Source of the DNA: JAAUSY01 sp964526735
GTDB taxonomy: Bacteria > Chloroflexota > Chloroflexia > Chloroflexales > Chloroflexaceae
Reading direction: 5' to 3'
NCBI GenBank assembly: GCA_964526735.1
Contig: CAZGLO010000005.1
Span: 5,644-69,643 of the forward strand
Length of the DNA: 64,000 nucleotides
A model generated the notes under the pieces. It searched no databases, had not been told where the DNA came from, and saw only the letters and a program-made list of their open reading frames with translations. Below are positions 54,427 to 64,000 of the stretch, in pieces (the first letter of the stretch is position 1; every line of letters begins with the position of its first letter). Made by a program: the position numbers and the translations under genes.

Positions 54427-56681
54427 TATTCGCTCCGGCCCGTCTCATTGCGCGGCGCGAAGTGCGAGATATGGTGAATGATTGGCGCATTATGGTGCCA
54501 ATCTTCCTGCTCTCGTTTATCTTACCCCTAATGCTCGTCATGGCGTCGATGCGGGTGATTCGCTTTGTCGAAGACCCCAACCTGGCCGAGCGACTGGTAC
54601 CTTTTGCGCTGCTGTTGGTGGGGTTTATCCCCGCGAGTTTTTCCCTCATCACCGCGCTGGAGTCGTTTGTGGGTGAGCGGGAACGCAATAGTCTTGAAGC
54701 CCTCTTGGCGATGCCCATTTCCGACAACGAACTCTACTTGGGCAAGCTGTTTTCATCGCTGATGGCCCCGCTGCTCTCTAGCTACGTCGCGATGATTATC
54801 TTCTCCTTCTTCATCTACCTTTTCAATCCATCGCTCTACTTTGGGGTCATCACCACGCCACGTCTCTTCCTGCTCTTTGTCATCATCGGGGTGATGGCGT
54901 TGACCATGGTGGCTGGGGCCGTGGTGATATCAAGCCATATCAGCAGCATCCGCGCCGCCAACCTCATGGCAAGCTTTATTTTCTTGCCGATGGCGGTGGT
55001 CGTTCAGTTTGAAGCATTTCTCATTATGAATGACCGATGGAATATGCTGTGGATTTTGGCGCTTGGATTGTTTGTGCTTGCGGCGATCCTTGTTCGTGTC
55101 GGGATGATCTCGTTCAACCGTGAAGAGATCCTCTCCCGCGAACACCAGCACGAGGCAGAGCGGAAGTTTTTGGGCTTTCTCTCCCGCTTTGAGCGGAAAC
55201 GAGCGGATGAGCCGAAGCTCGCCACTAGCAAAGCCAAGTCGCCCATTCAGATCATCGCCCTGCGCGAACTGCATGAGACCATCTCCGACTGGCGGATGTT
55301 GGTTCCGGCCTCGGTGCTGACATTTGTTATCCCGCTGGTGCTGGTCGCTGGGACGGATTTTGCCATCGATTTCCTGGAAAACCGCATCTTGGTTGCGCGG
55401 ATATTGCCGTTTGTTGTTTTGCTTGTGGGGTTTATCCCCGCCAGCTTTTCCCTCATCGTTGCACTTGACTCTTTTGTGGGCGAACGGGAACGCAATAGTT
55501 TAGAGTCACTTTTGGCGATGCCCATTTCCGACAGCCAGCTCTACCTGAGCAAGCTGATATCATCATCCTACCCGCCCATCACCACCAGCTTCTTTGCGAT
55601 GTTTGTTTTCTGCATCTCGATGGCGATCTTCCACCACGACCTCTACTATTCCATCATGACGACGGGTGTATTGGTACAGCTCTTGATTATGATCTGTATC
55701 ATTGTCGTCTTGATGGTCGCGGGGGCGGTGATTATTTCTAGCCATACGAGCAGTATTCGTGCCGCCAACCTGCTTGCGAGCTTTGTGCTGCTGCCGATGG
55801 CGATTGCCATCCAGTTGCAGGCCCTGCTCATTATCGCCTATCGGTGGGATGTCATATGGTATGTCATTGCGGGGATGGTCGTGATTGCGATTTCGCTTAT
55901 CCGTACGGGTATGAGAACATTCAACCGCGAAGAAATCCTTTCACGTGAGCACGAGCAGCTCAACCTTCAGGTCATCATGACGAACATTGGCCTGTTCCTG
56001 CGCGAATATCAGCCTGCGGGTGTTGCGCCAGAGTACTACGAGGGCAAACCATTCTCAATATCGCGGTTCTACCGCCACGAACTCCCTGCCCTGCTGCGCG
56101 ATCTCAGACTGCCGATTATCGTGGCCCTGATGGCGGTGGTAAGCGGGCTGTGGATAGGGGTAAGTCTTGCGCATCAGGTTCCTACGGAGGCGCTTGACGG
56201 TGCCTTCAGCAACTTTGGTGCTACTCCTCCTTCTTCGCTCTTGCTCGCTGCGTTTATCTTCTTCAAGAACATCCGCGTCTCTATCCTCTCCAACGTCTTT
56301 TCATCCTTCAGTTTTGGTCTGTTTGCGTTTCTGGTGCCAATGGTCGCCTTCACGCAAATCGGGTTCATCGTTGAGCAGTTGGCGATGCGCGGAGGAGAAT
56401 GGATGGGGTTGGGGGTGTCCAGCCCATTGCAGTTTCTCCTTGCCTACGTGATCCCCCATGGTATAATTGAGCTACCAACCTTCATTCTCAGCGCCGCGCT
56501 TGGTATCCGTCTTGGGGCCGCCTTGCATGCCCCGCCCGAAGGGTTCACGGTCGCGCAAAACATCTTGTGGTCGTTTGCCACCTTCACCAAGGTATGGCTC
56601 TTTGTCATTTTACCTTTGGTTGCCCTTGCGGCGGCAGTGGAAGGGCTTCTATCACCCTTGGTCATTCAAGCGTTCTACTAA
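54423..56681 (+). CDS. Tandem ABC-2 permease fused to a SpoIIM-like domain
   Basis: A 752-residue membrane protein. Residues about 1-265 and 275-530 are two copies of one ABC-2-type permease unit. Both contain FIPASFSLI-ALxSFVGERERNSLEALLAMPISD and AGAVxISSHxSSIRAANL. From about 560 a third part resembles the SpoIIM/DUF95 family: FFKNIRVSILSNVFSSFSFG, VPHGIIELPTFILS-like IPHGIIELPTFILSAALG, then a final membrane segment. One chain could thus supply both membrane halves of the exporter plus an accessory domain usually encoded separately. Confidence 0.85.
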   Translation: MIFAPARLIARREVRDMVNDWRIMVPIFLLSFILPLMLVMASMRVIRFVEDPNLAERLVPFALLLVGFIPASFSLITALESFVGERERNSLEALLAMPISDNELYLGKLFSSLMAPLLSSYVAMIIFSFFIYLFNPSLYFGVITTPRLFLLFVIIGVMALTMVAGAVVISSHISSIRAANLMASFIFLPMAVVVQFEAFLIMNDRWNMLWILALGLFVLAAILVRVGMISFNREEILSREHQHEAERKFLGFLSRFERKRADEPKLATSKAKSPIQIIALRELHETISDWRMLVPASVLTFVIPLVLVAGTDFAIDFLENRILVARILPFVVLLVGFIPASFSLIVALDSFVGERERNSLESLLAMPISDSQLYLSKLISSSYPPITTSFFAMFVFCISMAIFHHDLYYSIMTTGVLVQLLIMICIIVVLMVAGAVIISSHTSSIRAANLLASFVLLPMAIAIQLQALLIIAYRWDVIWYVIAGMVVIAISLIRTGMRTFNREEILSREHEQLNLQVIMTNIGLFLREYQPAGVAPEYYEGKPFSISRFYRHELPALLRDLRLPIIVALMAVVSGLWIGVSLAHQVPTEALDGAFSNFGATPPSSLLLAAFIFFKNIRVSILSNVFSSFSFGLFAFLVPMVAFTQIGFIVEQLAMRGGEWMGLGVSSPLQFLLAYVIPHGIIELPTFILSAALGIRLGAALHAPPEGFTVAQNILWSFATFTKVWLFVILPLVALAAAVEGLLSPLVIQAFY

Positions 56682-56742
56682 AAACCCTTCTACCTATTCA
56701 CCAGGCATCTACCAACTATCGCAACATTCACGAAACGGATTT

Positions 56743-58272
56743 ATGGAACAGACACGAACAAACGCATATGGCCGTTGGGCCATTGGTCTGGTGCTCGTGT
56801 TGGGGTGGAGCATCCTCATGCTCCTCCCCCCGACCCAGGCCCATGCAGAACGAACGATTTTCCTCCCGATTATCCACAAAATCGACCCGCCCGGCCCGCC
56901 AAAGCCCTTCGGGGTGGAGATGAGTCCGGGCCGCATATCCAACACCACCCTGCAGCAGCGCACGACCGAGCTTGGGCCACGATGGTTGCGGCTCAAATCT
57001 GTCCATTGGCGCAACGTGCAGCCCGAAGAATCGTTGCCGGTCGAGCAGTGGAAGTGGGAAGAATTGGCGACGTTTGAGGCAGAGGTGCTCAAAGCCAATG
57101 AGCTTGGGCTTACGCCTATCTCCATCGTCTTCCAAAACCCCGATTGGGCGACTGGAACCTACGAAAACCCGTTCACGGGGGAGGTGGAACACGCACCGTG
57201 TGGGGCGATCAAGAGCGAATATCTTGATGAGTTTGCGACGTTTATGGAAGAGGTCGTCAAGCGCTACAGCGTCGAACCCTACAACGTCCACTATTGGGAG
57301 TTTGGCAACGAGCCTGACGTTGATCCCCGTATCAACGCGCCAAGCGAAGGTGCCGCCGTCAATCTGCAAGAGCATTTTGGGTGTTGGGGCGACCGGGAGG
57401 ATGAATACTACGGCGGGAAGCACTATGGTGAGATGCTCAAAACAGTTGCCCCGGCCATCCGCGCTGTCGATGCCGATGCCAAGATTATGATTGGCGGGCT
57501 ACTGCTTGACAGCCCCGAAACGACCGACCCAAGCAAAGGCAAGCCAGAGTTGTTTCTCAAGGGCATTTTGGAGGCGGGGGCCGCAAGTAGCTTCGATATC
57601 CTGCCCTTCCACGCCTACCCCTACTACGATTGGGCCAACGGCGGGAGCCAATACGATAGCGATCTCAACAATGAGAATTGGGCATCGCGGGGTGGGGTGA
57701 CGCTTGGCAAGATCGCCTATATTAAGCAAATGCTTAGCGACTATGGAGTGACCAAGCCGCTCTTCCTTGATGAGGCCGCGATGTTGCTCTACCTTGGTGC
57801 TGGCAGTCCCGGCTACTCCGATGATGAGATACCAGAGGATTTCCTCAATGCGCAGGCCGACCACGTCGTGCGGCAGTTGGCACGGTCGCTGTCGCAGGGG
57901 GTGGAGGGATATTGTTGGTATACCATCCACAAGTCAAGCTGGCACTATTCCGGCCTACTCAACGGCGATTATACGCCCCGACCCGTCTACACCGCCTATC
58001 AACACTTCATCGCCCGCACTGGTAACGTCACAAGCTATAACGCGACGACGGTTGATTATGGGAGCGGCGTAGAAGCCTACCGCTTCCCAACGAGAAGTGG
58101 GGCGGTTGATGTGCTGTGGTCGCAAGATGCGACGGCCGATACTGTCACCATCCCGACGAGCAATTTTGTCGCCGCCTACGACCGCGCAGGCGCAGCAATA
58201 TCGGCTGATACATCTGGTGATCAAGTTTCTCTCTCCGCCACGATTTCGCCAATCTACGTGGTGCAGAAGTAG
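56743..58272 (+). CDS. Secreted clan GH-A glycoside hydrolase-like protein
   Basis: About 509 residues from the ATG at 56743; the longer frame starts inside the permease gene. A signal peptide (WAIGLVLVLGWSILMLLPPTQAHA) is followed by a (beta/alpha)8 domain. Its candidate acid/base Glu190 lies in WEFGNEPDVD and its candidate nucleophile Glu344 in FLDEAAML. A small beta domain ends the protein (VDVLWSQDATADTVTIP). It resembles the protein at 31541 in core and end domain (VDVLWALQYGVDVNVPTNS) but lacks the acidic linker and repeat modules. The substrate is unknown. Confidence 0.83.
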   Translation: MEQTRTNAYGRWAIGLVLVLGWSILMLLPPTQAHAERTIFLPIIHKIDPPGPPKPFGVEMSPGRISNTTLQQRTTELGPRWLRLKSVHWRNVQPEESLPVEQWKWEELATFEAEVLKANELGLTPISIVFQNPDWATGTYENPFTGEVEHAPCGAIKSEYLDEFATFMEEVVKRYSVEPYNVHYWEFGNEPDVDPRINAPSEGAAVNLQEHFGCWGDREDEYYGGKHYGEMLKTVAPAIRAVDADAKIMIGGLLLDSPETTDPSKGKPELFLKGILEAGAASSFDILPFHAYPYYDWANGGSQYDSDLNNENWASRGGVTLGKIAYIKQMLSDYGVTKPLFLDEAAMLLYLGAGSPGYSDDEIPEDFLNAQADHVVRQLARSLSQGVEGYCWYTIHKSSWHYSGLLNGDYTPRPVYTAYQHFIARTGNVTSYNATTVDYGSGVEAYRFPTRSGAVDVLWSQDATADTVTIPTSNFVAAYDRAGAAISADTSGDQVSLSATISPIYVVQK

Positions 58273-58287
58273 GGAAGAGGGGGCTGG

Positions 58288-59934
58288 CTAAGGTTGTCCC
58301 GCGACCCACGTCTGGAAGAGCGATGAGAGATCGCGGTGGCTGGCAGCCTCAAAAGCGTGTTGGACATCGACGGTTGTGGCGACATCATAGCGGTGTCGCC
58401 TATAATACCGCTGCAGCCCCGCAAAAAAGGCGTCATCGCCAAGCTCGTAGCGCAGCATATTCAGGAAATAGCTTCCTTTGCCGTAGACCGTCTGATAATA
58501 GCCACTAAAGCCCGGATACTCCGTGATTGCCAGGCCGATGGGGAGGTTGCCATAGCGGAAGGAGGCGCGATAGCGGCGCATCACCTCCACCTCCCAATAT
58601 GATTGCACCACGCTTTGCGGCTCATTGTCCTGCGCATAGATGATGCCGCTATATTGCGCAAAGGCCTCGTCAAGCCAGGGGGCGTGGTAGATATCGTTGC
58701 CGACCACGCCATACCACCATTGGTGAGCGACCTCATGTGCGGCCACATAGCGCGTCCCGCCATCCACCTGCGCATCGCTGGACAAAAAGATCAGCCCGGG
58801 ATGCTCCCACCCGCCATCAAACTGCCCTGGCAGTAGGTGGATATCAAGCTCGCGGTAGGGGTATAGCCCAAAGCGGTATTCATAGGTCTGCAACGCATGT
58901 ACGGCCACCTCTAGGATGGAGGCGTGGTTGAGAAAGCTTCCGCGTGCCTTGTAGACGCTGATCGTGATGTCGTTTTCAGCGCCGACAACCCGTGACACCG
59001 CCTCAAAATCGCCCACACTGAACGAAAATTCGCGGACAGGGCCAGTATAGATGGTATAGGTGGTGCGTTGGCCTATGGTGCGCGTTTCAACGGTCGTCCC
59101 CGTGGCGATGACGCTATACTCTGAAGGGATAGTGACCAATACCTCGTAGAATGCCGTCTCTGCGTAGACGATGTCCGCAAAATTGGTGTAATCGAGCCGC
59201 CACCCGTGTTCATCATACACCGCCACGGTAGGGTAATAGCTCTGCAATGGCCAATTCGCGTCGTCCCACGGCACAATCGTTGCCGAGTAGGAGACCGAAA
59301 GAGAAAGTGCATCGCCGGGGAGAAGCGGGGTCTCAAGCGGGATACGCAGAGCGGTATTGTGCATCAGGAGGGTGCTTGACATCGGTTTGCCCTCCACCGC
59401 AACGCTCAATACATCCATCCGCACATCGCCGCCATTCCCAAAGACATCCTGCGGGAAGTTGGGGTAGAGCCGCAGGACAATCTCAGAGAGCGGGTCGCCG
59501 GTCTGGTTGGGGTACCATATCTGCTCTTCGCCCATCAGAAAGCCCGAATCGGGATATATCTGCAGATTGAGGGTGTAATGCGGGCGGATAGGCTGCTGTT
59601 GCGCCACATCGTTGGCGAAGGCGACCCGCAACGCCTTGGTATGCGGCGAAGTACTATCAGAAGTACTATCAACTGTTGGGCTTGGCTGCATGGGAATGGG
59701 AGGTTCCAGTTCCACAATCGGGGAAGGCGTTGATGTAGGTAGGATTGGCAGGGTTGGGATGGGTGTGGGTGGGCTGTGCGGCGGTAGAGAGGGTGTTTGG
59801 GCAAACAACGATGAGGGGATGATGGCGCTGATGCTCAATATCAGCCACAATCCCCCTACTATCACCCCTATCACCCCGCCATACCGCGATGAACATCGTT
59901 TCATGAGTTTTTTGGTTACTCCAGTCGGCTCCAA
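58288..59934 (-). CDS. M1-family zinc metallopeptidase, membrane-anchored
   Basis: 548 residues from a TTG at 59934, or 538 from the ATG at 59904. An N-terminal hydrophobic anchor (GVIGVIVGGLWLILSISAII) and a Pro/Thr-rich linker lead to an aminopeptidase N-like beta domain. The catalytic domain has HEVAHQWW (zinc ligands His-His, catalytic Glu) and the downstream Glu in WLDEAFAQYSG. The GAMEN-type exopeptidase motif is not obvious. It starts just after dnaE on the same strand and is probably co-transcribed. Confidence 0.9.
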   Translation of the reverse strand: MEPTGVTKKLMKRCSSRYGGVIGVIVGGLWLILSISAIIPSSLFAQTPSLPPHSPPTPIPTLPILPTSTPSPIVELEPPIPMQPSPTVDSTSDSTSPHTKALRVAFANDVAQQQPIRPHYTLNLQIYPDSGFLMGEEQIWYPNQTGDPLSEIVLRLYPNFPQDVFGNGGDVRMDVLSVAVEGKPMSSTLLMHNTALRIPLETPLLPGDALSLSVSYSATIVPWDDANWPLQSYYPTVAVYDEHGWRLDYTNFADIVYAETAFYEVLVTIPSEYSVIATGTTVETRTIGQRTTYTIYTGPVREFSFSVGDFEAVSRVVGAENDITISVYKARGSFLNHASILEVAVHALQTYEYRFGLYPYRELDIHLLPGQFDGGWEHPGLIFLSSDAQVDGGTRYVAAHEVAHQWWYGVVGNDIYHAPWLDEAFAQYSGIIYAQDNEPQSVVQSYWEVEVMRRYRASFRYGNLPIGLAITEYPGFSGYYQTVYGKGSYFLNMLRYELGDDAFFAGLQRYYRRHRYDVATTVDVQHAFEAASHRDLSSLFQTWVAGQP

Positions 59935-59939
59935 ACATC

Positions 59940-62900
59940 CTAATCTTCATCTGGTTCCGCGACTACAACGGCCTCATCGCTCAGATATTCTCGCAAATCG
60001 GCAACCAAATCATCAGTGATGTAGATTTTATAGTGCGGTTTCAGCACAACATTGTAGTTTTTATAGGGAATGTAGAGTAAGATTTCTTCTTTGCCGCCCT
60101 CTGCCGCCCGCAACATCCCATCGATCTTCTGGATCATCTGGGTGTAAGCCTCTATATCGGGGTGGAGCGGTATCCCAATGCGGAGATGGCGGGTAGGCTT
60201 CTCTTCCGTCGGCTCTCCGTGTCCCTGCCCCTGTGATGGCTGTATTGTTTGGGGCTTTGGCGGGGCGATCTTCTGATGAGAGAGGTTATTCCGCGGCCCC
60301 ACCTCGATAAAATCACCGCTCGTGTGGTCTACGACCTCTTTCTTGTGGCCATTTTTGCCGTTGGTATGCGCTGGAGGGGCAGTTTCCGGCTCCAAACTCT
60401 TCAACGCCTCCACACTGTTTACACTGTTGGGGCCGTTGGCAGAATCGTCACTCTTATGCCCATTCCGGTGTTCATCGGCTGTTGTGCCCTCATCAGCACT
60501 TTTACTTTCCCCGCTTTCACCCGCATTTTTGCCCTCATCCGCGGCTGTCTCCGATGCATTCTTGCTTGATGTCGGTGCTGGTGTCGCATGATTTTGTTGC
60601 GACGACACCTTCTGAATGGGCATATCGTCTGCTTCTGTCGTTGCCGCATCATCGCCGTCAACCGGCTTGATGTCATCGACGACCAATTGCAGCTTGTGGT
60701 CACGCTGATCGACCTTGGCCGTGAGGCGGACAATCTTATCATCTTCAACCCACTCGCTGCAGGAGGCGAGGGTGTTGGGGAATACGACCATATCTATCGA
60801 ATCGCGCACGTCCTCAAACGTGGCAACGGCCATACTATCACCTTTTTTGGTGGTGATACGCCGTACGCCCTTAATCACCCCAATAACCGTGACCGTCTCA
60901 TTCAGATGCGCCTCTACCTCGTTGAGCGGTATCGTGCCAGAGGTATCAATGCGGGCCAATGCATGCACAAGCGGGTGGCCGTGGAGGTACATACCAATAT
61001 ACTCTTTTTCCCACTCCAAACACTCTTGTTCTCGTTCGGGGGTATTGGGGATATTGGGGAGGGGGATGGATTGGATATTGTTTTCTTCTGTATCGTTGCT
61101 GAAGAGGTCAAAGAGGTTGCTCTGGCCAATTTTGCGGCTTTTTTGCACCTCTACGCCCGCCGCAACGACTTGATCAAGGACTTTGAGCTTTTGATGGCGG
61201 GTGCCGGGGAATGAGTCCATTGCCCCCGCCTTGATAAGGCTCTCCAACGTGCGCCGGTTGAGCGCTTGCGACTCGTAATCGACACGAGAGCAGAAATCCT
61301 CCAAATTGGCGAAGGTTCCGCCCTCTTCGCGGGCCTGGATAATCGCCTTGACCGGCCCATCGCCCACATTCCTGATGGCCCGCAGCCCAAACCGTATGCC
61401 TTTCCTATCGGGGCCATGCTCTTCGATGGTAAAAGCCTCATAGCTCGCGTTGATGTTGGGCGAGGCTACTTTTACCCCCAGCCGAATACACTCTGCCACA
61501 CCCTTGGCAACCCCTTCTGTGTCGCCGGACGCGGCTGAAAGCACCGCCGCCATATACTCCGTCGGGTAGTTCACCTTCAGGTAGGCGGTCTGGTAGCTCA
61601 ATAGGCCGTAGAGTGTAGAGTGGGGGCGGTTGAAGGAGTACCCCGCAAACGGCTGAATGAGATCCCACAGTTTGTCGGCCTGCTGCTGCGTCAAGCCGTT
61701 CTTTAAGCACCCTTCCTTGAAGCGCGGTTCTTCCTGCGCCATCAAGTCGCGCTTTTTCTTCCCAATCGCCTTGAGCACAATGTAGGCTTGGCCAAGCGTA
61801 TACCCCGCAATCGCCTGCAGCAGCTGCATAATCTGCTCTTGATAGACGATAACGCCATAGGTATCTGCCAGGATAGGCTCCAGAATGGGGTGCAGATATT
61901 CGATTTGAGAGGGGTTATTCTTGTTGGCGATGTAGGTCGGGATCTGTTCAAGCGGGCCCGGGCGGTAGAGCGCCACCATTGCGTAGAGGTCTTGGACGCG
62001 GGTGGGTTTTAGCTCCCGCATATAGCGCGTCATCCCCGATGACTCAAATTGGAAGACGTTGGTTGTCTCGCCGTTACTCAAGCTCTCAAACGTCTTTTTG
62101 TCGTCAAGGGGGATATCAGCAAGCGTCATCTGCTTGCCGGTCGATTGCTCAATATACTTCAACGCCTCCGCAACCACCGATAGGTTGGTCAGCCCCAAGA
62201 TGTCCATTTTCAAGAGGCCGATTTTGGCAAGCGTTGGGCCTTCGTATGAGGCCATCAGCGCATTTTCGTCTTTGGTGGTGCGCTGCAGAGGGACAGTATT
62301 CTCAAGCGGCTGCCGACTCACCACCAACCCACACGCATGCGTCCCCACATTGCGCATTCGCCCCTCAAACTTCTTCGCCTGATCAATCATCTCCTGCAAC
62401 TCAGGCTCTTGCTCATAGATAGCACGAAGTTCGGCAACCCGCTCAAGCGCATCCTCAATCGTCGTCCCGACTGGCAACGACGGGATAAGCTTGGCGACAC
62501 GGTCTGCTTCGTGCAGGGGGATGCCCAGGACGCGGCTGGTATCACGGATGGCGGCTTTGGCACCTAGCGTGCCGTAGGTGATGATCTGTGCGGTGTTTTC
62601 GCGCCCATATTTGTTTGCGATATACTCAATCACTTCATCACGGCGGCTATCGGCGAAGTCAATGTCGATATCGGGCATCTCCAAGCGCTCAGGGCTGAGG
62701 AAACGCTCAAAGAGCAGTTTGTTCTCAATGGGGTCAACTTCGGTGATCCTGAGGCAGTAGAGCACCAACGACGCCCCCGCAGAACCACGGGGAAGGCACG
62801 GGATCCCCCTGTTGCGGGCAAACCGCACATAATCCCATACGATGAGCATGTAGTCGGGGAAACCCGTCTGGTTGATGACATCAAGCTCGTAATCAAGCCG

Positions 62901-63866
62901 CTCTTTGTACTCCTCTGGCGGGTCGTTGTCGAAAAACTCATTGAGGTTGTCAAGGCAGATCTGGCGGAGGTAAGAAGCCGCATCGTGGCCTTTGGGAATC
63001 TCAAAGGCAGGAAGCTGTACCCGCCCAAAATCGAGGTCGATATTGCACCGCTCTGCAATGCGGACGGTGTTTTCTAGCGGCTCTGTGCCGTACTTCTCAA
63101 AAAGCTCCCACATCTCTTCTGGGCTTTTGATATAGTAGCTGTCATCAAGATCCGGCTCGCGGTCTTGCCACTCTTGCAGGGTCTGGTTGAAGCCAAGCGC
63201 CTTGACTAGACGATGGGTGTGGGCGTCTTCCTGGTAGACAAAATGGGCGTCGTTGCAGGCGACAAGCGGAATGTCAAGCTCGTTGCCGATGTTGACCAGC
63301 TCATCGTTCAGCTCCTCCAACTGCGGCACGCCCGGATGCAATTGCAACTCTAGATAGTAGTTGTCTGGCCCAAGCGTGTCGCGGTACCACCGTGCCGCCT
63401 CAATCGCTTTGTCCTTCTCCCCCCGTCGCAGCAGGGTGTTGATCTCTCCCGCAAGGCAGGCCGACGTGACTATCAAGCCCTCTTTGTATTGCGCAAGCAG
63501 GTCGCGGTCGATGCGGGGTTTGTAGTAGAACCCCTCAAGATGCGCACGGGTGGTCAGCTTGACCAAGTTGCGGTAGCCTTCTTGGTTTTTGGCAAGCAGC
63601 ACAATATGATAGGCGGTCTTGGCCGCGGGGGTGTGGTTGGTGCGGTCACCCGCCGCCATATAAGCCTCAACCCCAATGATAGGCTTGATACCAGCTTTCT
63701 TGGCAGCGTCGTAAAACTCAAGCACGCCATACATCACCCCGTGGTCGGTGAGGGCGAGGCTCGTCATCCCAAGTTCGGCTGCGCGCTTGGTCAGGGCTGC
63801 CGTGGTGGCATAGCCGTCGAGCAAGCTGTATTCAGAGTGGACGTGGAGATGGACAAAGTCTTTCAT
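59940..63866 (-). CDS. dnaE: DNA polymerase III alpha subunit
   Basis: A 1308-residue replicative polymerase. The PHP domain opens with VHLHVHSEYSLLDG. The polymerase core has RGSAGASLVLYCL, the catalytic PDIDIDF (about 398-404) and YSFNRPHSTLYGLLSYQTAYLK. The helix-hairpin-helix and OB-fold (VTVIGVIKGVRRITTKKG) follow. Unusually, about 140 low-complexity residues (about 1080-1220, rich in Ser, Ala, Asp, Glu, Asn) separate the OB-fold from a conserved C-terminal domain (RIGIPLHPDIEAYTQMI ... LLYIPYKNYNVVLKP). Confidence 0.97.
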   Translation of the reverse strand: MKDFVHLHVHSEYSLLDGYATTAALTKRAAELGMTSLALTDHGVMYGVLEFYDAAKKAGIKPIIGVEAYMAAGDRTNHTPAAKTAYHIVLLAKNQEGYRNLVKLTTRAHLEGFYYKPRIDRDLLAQYKEGLIVTSACLAGEINTLLRRGEKDKAIEAARWYRDTLGPDNYYLELQLHPGVPQLEELNDELVNIGNELDIPLVACNDAHFVYQEDAHTHRLVKALGFNQTLQEWQDREPDLDDSYYIKSPEEMWELFEKYGTEPLENTVRIAERCNIDLDFGRVQLPAFEIPKGHDAASYLRQICLDNLNEFFDNDPPEEYKERLDYELDVINQTGFPDYMLIVWDYVRFARNRGIPCLPRGSAGASLVLYCLRITEVDPIENKLLFERFLSPERLEMPDIDIDFADSRRDEVIEYIANKYGRENTAQIITYGTLGAKAAIRDTSRVLGIPLHEADRVAKLIPSLPVGTTIEDALERVAELRAIYEQEPELQEMIDQAKKFEGRMRNVGTHACGLVVSRQPLENTVPLQRTTKDENALMASYEGPTLAKIGLLKMDILGLTNLSVVAEALKYIEQSTGKQMTLADIPLDDKKTFESLSNGETTNVFQFESSGMTRYMRELKPTRVQDLYAMVALYRPGPLEQIPTYIANKNNPSQIEYLHPILEPILADTYGVIVYQEQIMQLLQAIAGYTLGQAYIVLKAIGKKKRDLMAQEEPRFKEGCLKNGLTQQQADKLWDLIQPFAGYSFNRPHSTLYGLLSYQTAYLKVNYPTEYMAAVLSAASGDTEGVAKGVAECIRLGVKVASPNINASYEAFTIEEHGPDRKGIRFGLRAIRNVGDGPVKAIIQAREEGGTFANLEDFCSRVDYESQALNRRTLESLIKAGAMDSFPGTRHQKLKVLDQVVAAGVEVQKSRKIGQSNLFDLFSNDTEENNIQSIPLPNIPNTPEREQECLEWEKEYIGMYLHGHPLVHALARIDTSGTIPLNEVEAHLNETVTVIGVIKGVRRITTKKGDSMAVATFEDVRDSIDMVVFPNTLASCSEWVEDDKIVRLTAKVDQRDHKLQLVVDDIKPVDGDDAATTEADDMPIQKVSSQQNHATPAPTSSKNASETAADEGKNAGESGESKSADEGTTADEHRNGHKSDDSANGPNSVNSVEALKSLEPETAPPAHTNGKNGHKKEVVDHTSGDFIEVGPRNNLSHQKIAPPKPQTIQPSQGQGHGEPTEEKPTRHLRIGIPLHPDIEAYTQMIQKIDGMLRAAEGGKEEILLYIPYKNYNVVLKPHYKIYITDDLVADLREYLSDEAVVVAEPDED

Positions 63867-63955
63867 AGATTCCCTGGTGATAACCGTTTTTGGTCTTTTT
63901 AATGCGGTATTTTGAGCTGTTCTTGTGAAATAAAGAGGTGTCTGTTCGTAGCTTT

Positions 63956-63985
63956 ATTATAGCACACCGGCCAACGGCATGTCGG
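63956..63985 (-). promoter_or_regulatory. Promoter of dnaE
   Basis: On the minus strand, CCGACA (63980-63985) and consensus TATAAT (63956-63961) are 18 bases apart, about 90 bases before the dnaE start at 63866. Confidence 0.6.
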
Positions 63986-64000
63986 GAAGACAAACGGAAA

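Overview
The window looks like a chromosomal segment of a Chloroflexota-like bacterium (inference, moderate confidence). It is fairly GC-rich and dense in membrane-embedded GT-C type glycosyltransferases, GT4 enzymes and CHAT/STAND/TPR architecture. It has a short EF-Ts, two ADP-glucose pyrophosphorylase paralogues side by side and a clade-typical C-terminal repeat on a secreted glycoside hydrolase. No insertion sequence, prophage, CRISPR array or rRNA operon was seen. One tRNA gene, tRNA-Cys(GCA), is present.

Layout. 1-1852 (-): a family 5 solute-binding lipoprotein, cut by the window edge, whose C-lobe precedes its N-lobe. 2204-6185 (+): a 16S/23S pseudouridine synthase and a very large membrane protein. 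6188-9260 (-): mutS2 and a CvpA-like membrane protein. 9393-10532 (-): a GT4. 10763-17027 (+): carA, a PduO-type cobalamin adenosyltransferase with a seven-fold Pro-Gly-Asp insertion, a LysM protein, an orphan MoxR ATPase, a second family 5 lipoprotein and a carboxylesterase. 17035-24126 (-): a surface-glycan block of two tandemly duplicated GT-C proteins and two GT4s. 24307-28816 (+): the conserved block rpsB-tsf-pyrH-frr-uppS-cdsA, with unusually structured spacers before pyrH and frr. 29134-41161 (+): a second glycan/lipid block: a GT39-like protein whose end overlaps an antisense tRNA-Cys gene, a secreted clan GH-A hydrolase, a GT-C protein, a DPM1-like GT2, a heparinase-like/methyltransferase fusion and an LPG-synthase-type flippase. 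41545-45753 (+): a 1402-residue CHAT-STAND-TPR protein. 45910-49982 (+): glycogen genes (active GlgC, degenerate GlgC, GT4 synthase). 50036-53250 (+): a TPR/zinc-ribbon membrane protein, an unknown membrane protein and tyrA. 53455-58272 (+): an ABC exporter whose permease is a triple fusion ending in a SpoIIM-like domain, then another secreted GH-A protein. 58288-63866 (-): an M1 metallopeptidase and dnaE.

How the genes fit together. Housekeeping functions (translation, isoprenoid and phospholipid precursors, replication, pyrimidine and aromatic amino-acid synthesis) alternate with two blocks that probably build and export cell-surface glycans, and with one glycogen locus.

The most unusual element is the CHAT-STAND-TPR gene at 41545. 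Its CHAT motif appears to have lost the catalytic cysteine. Its promoter shares a motif with that of the secreted hydrolase at 31541. Its leader holds a series of mutually exclusive GGTGG/CCACC pairings that end at the ribosome-binding site. It is an NLR-like candidate for a conflict or signalling system; its function is inference only. A second genome-wide oddity is the number of in-frame short tandem repeats inside otherwise conserved proteins.
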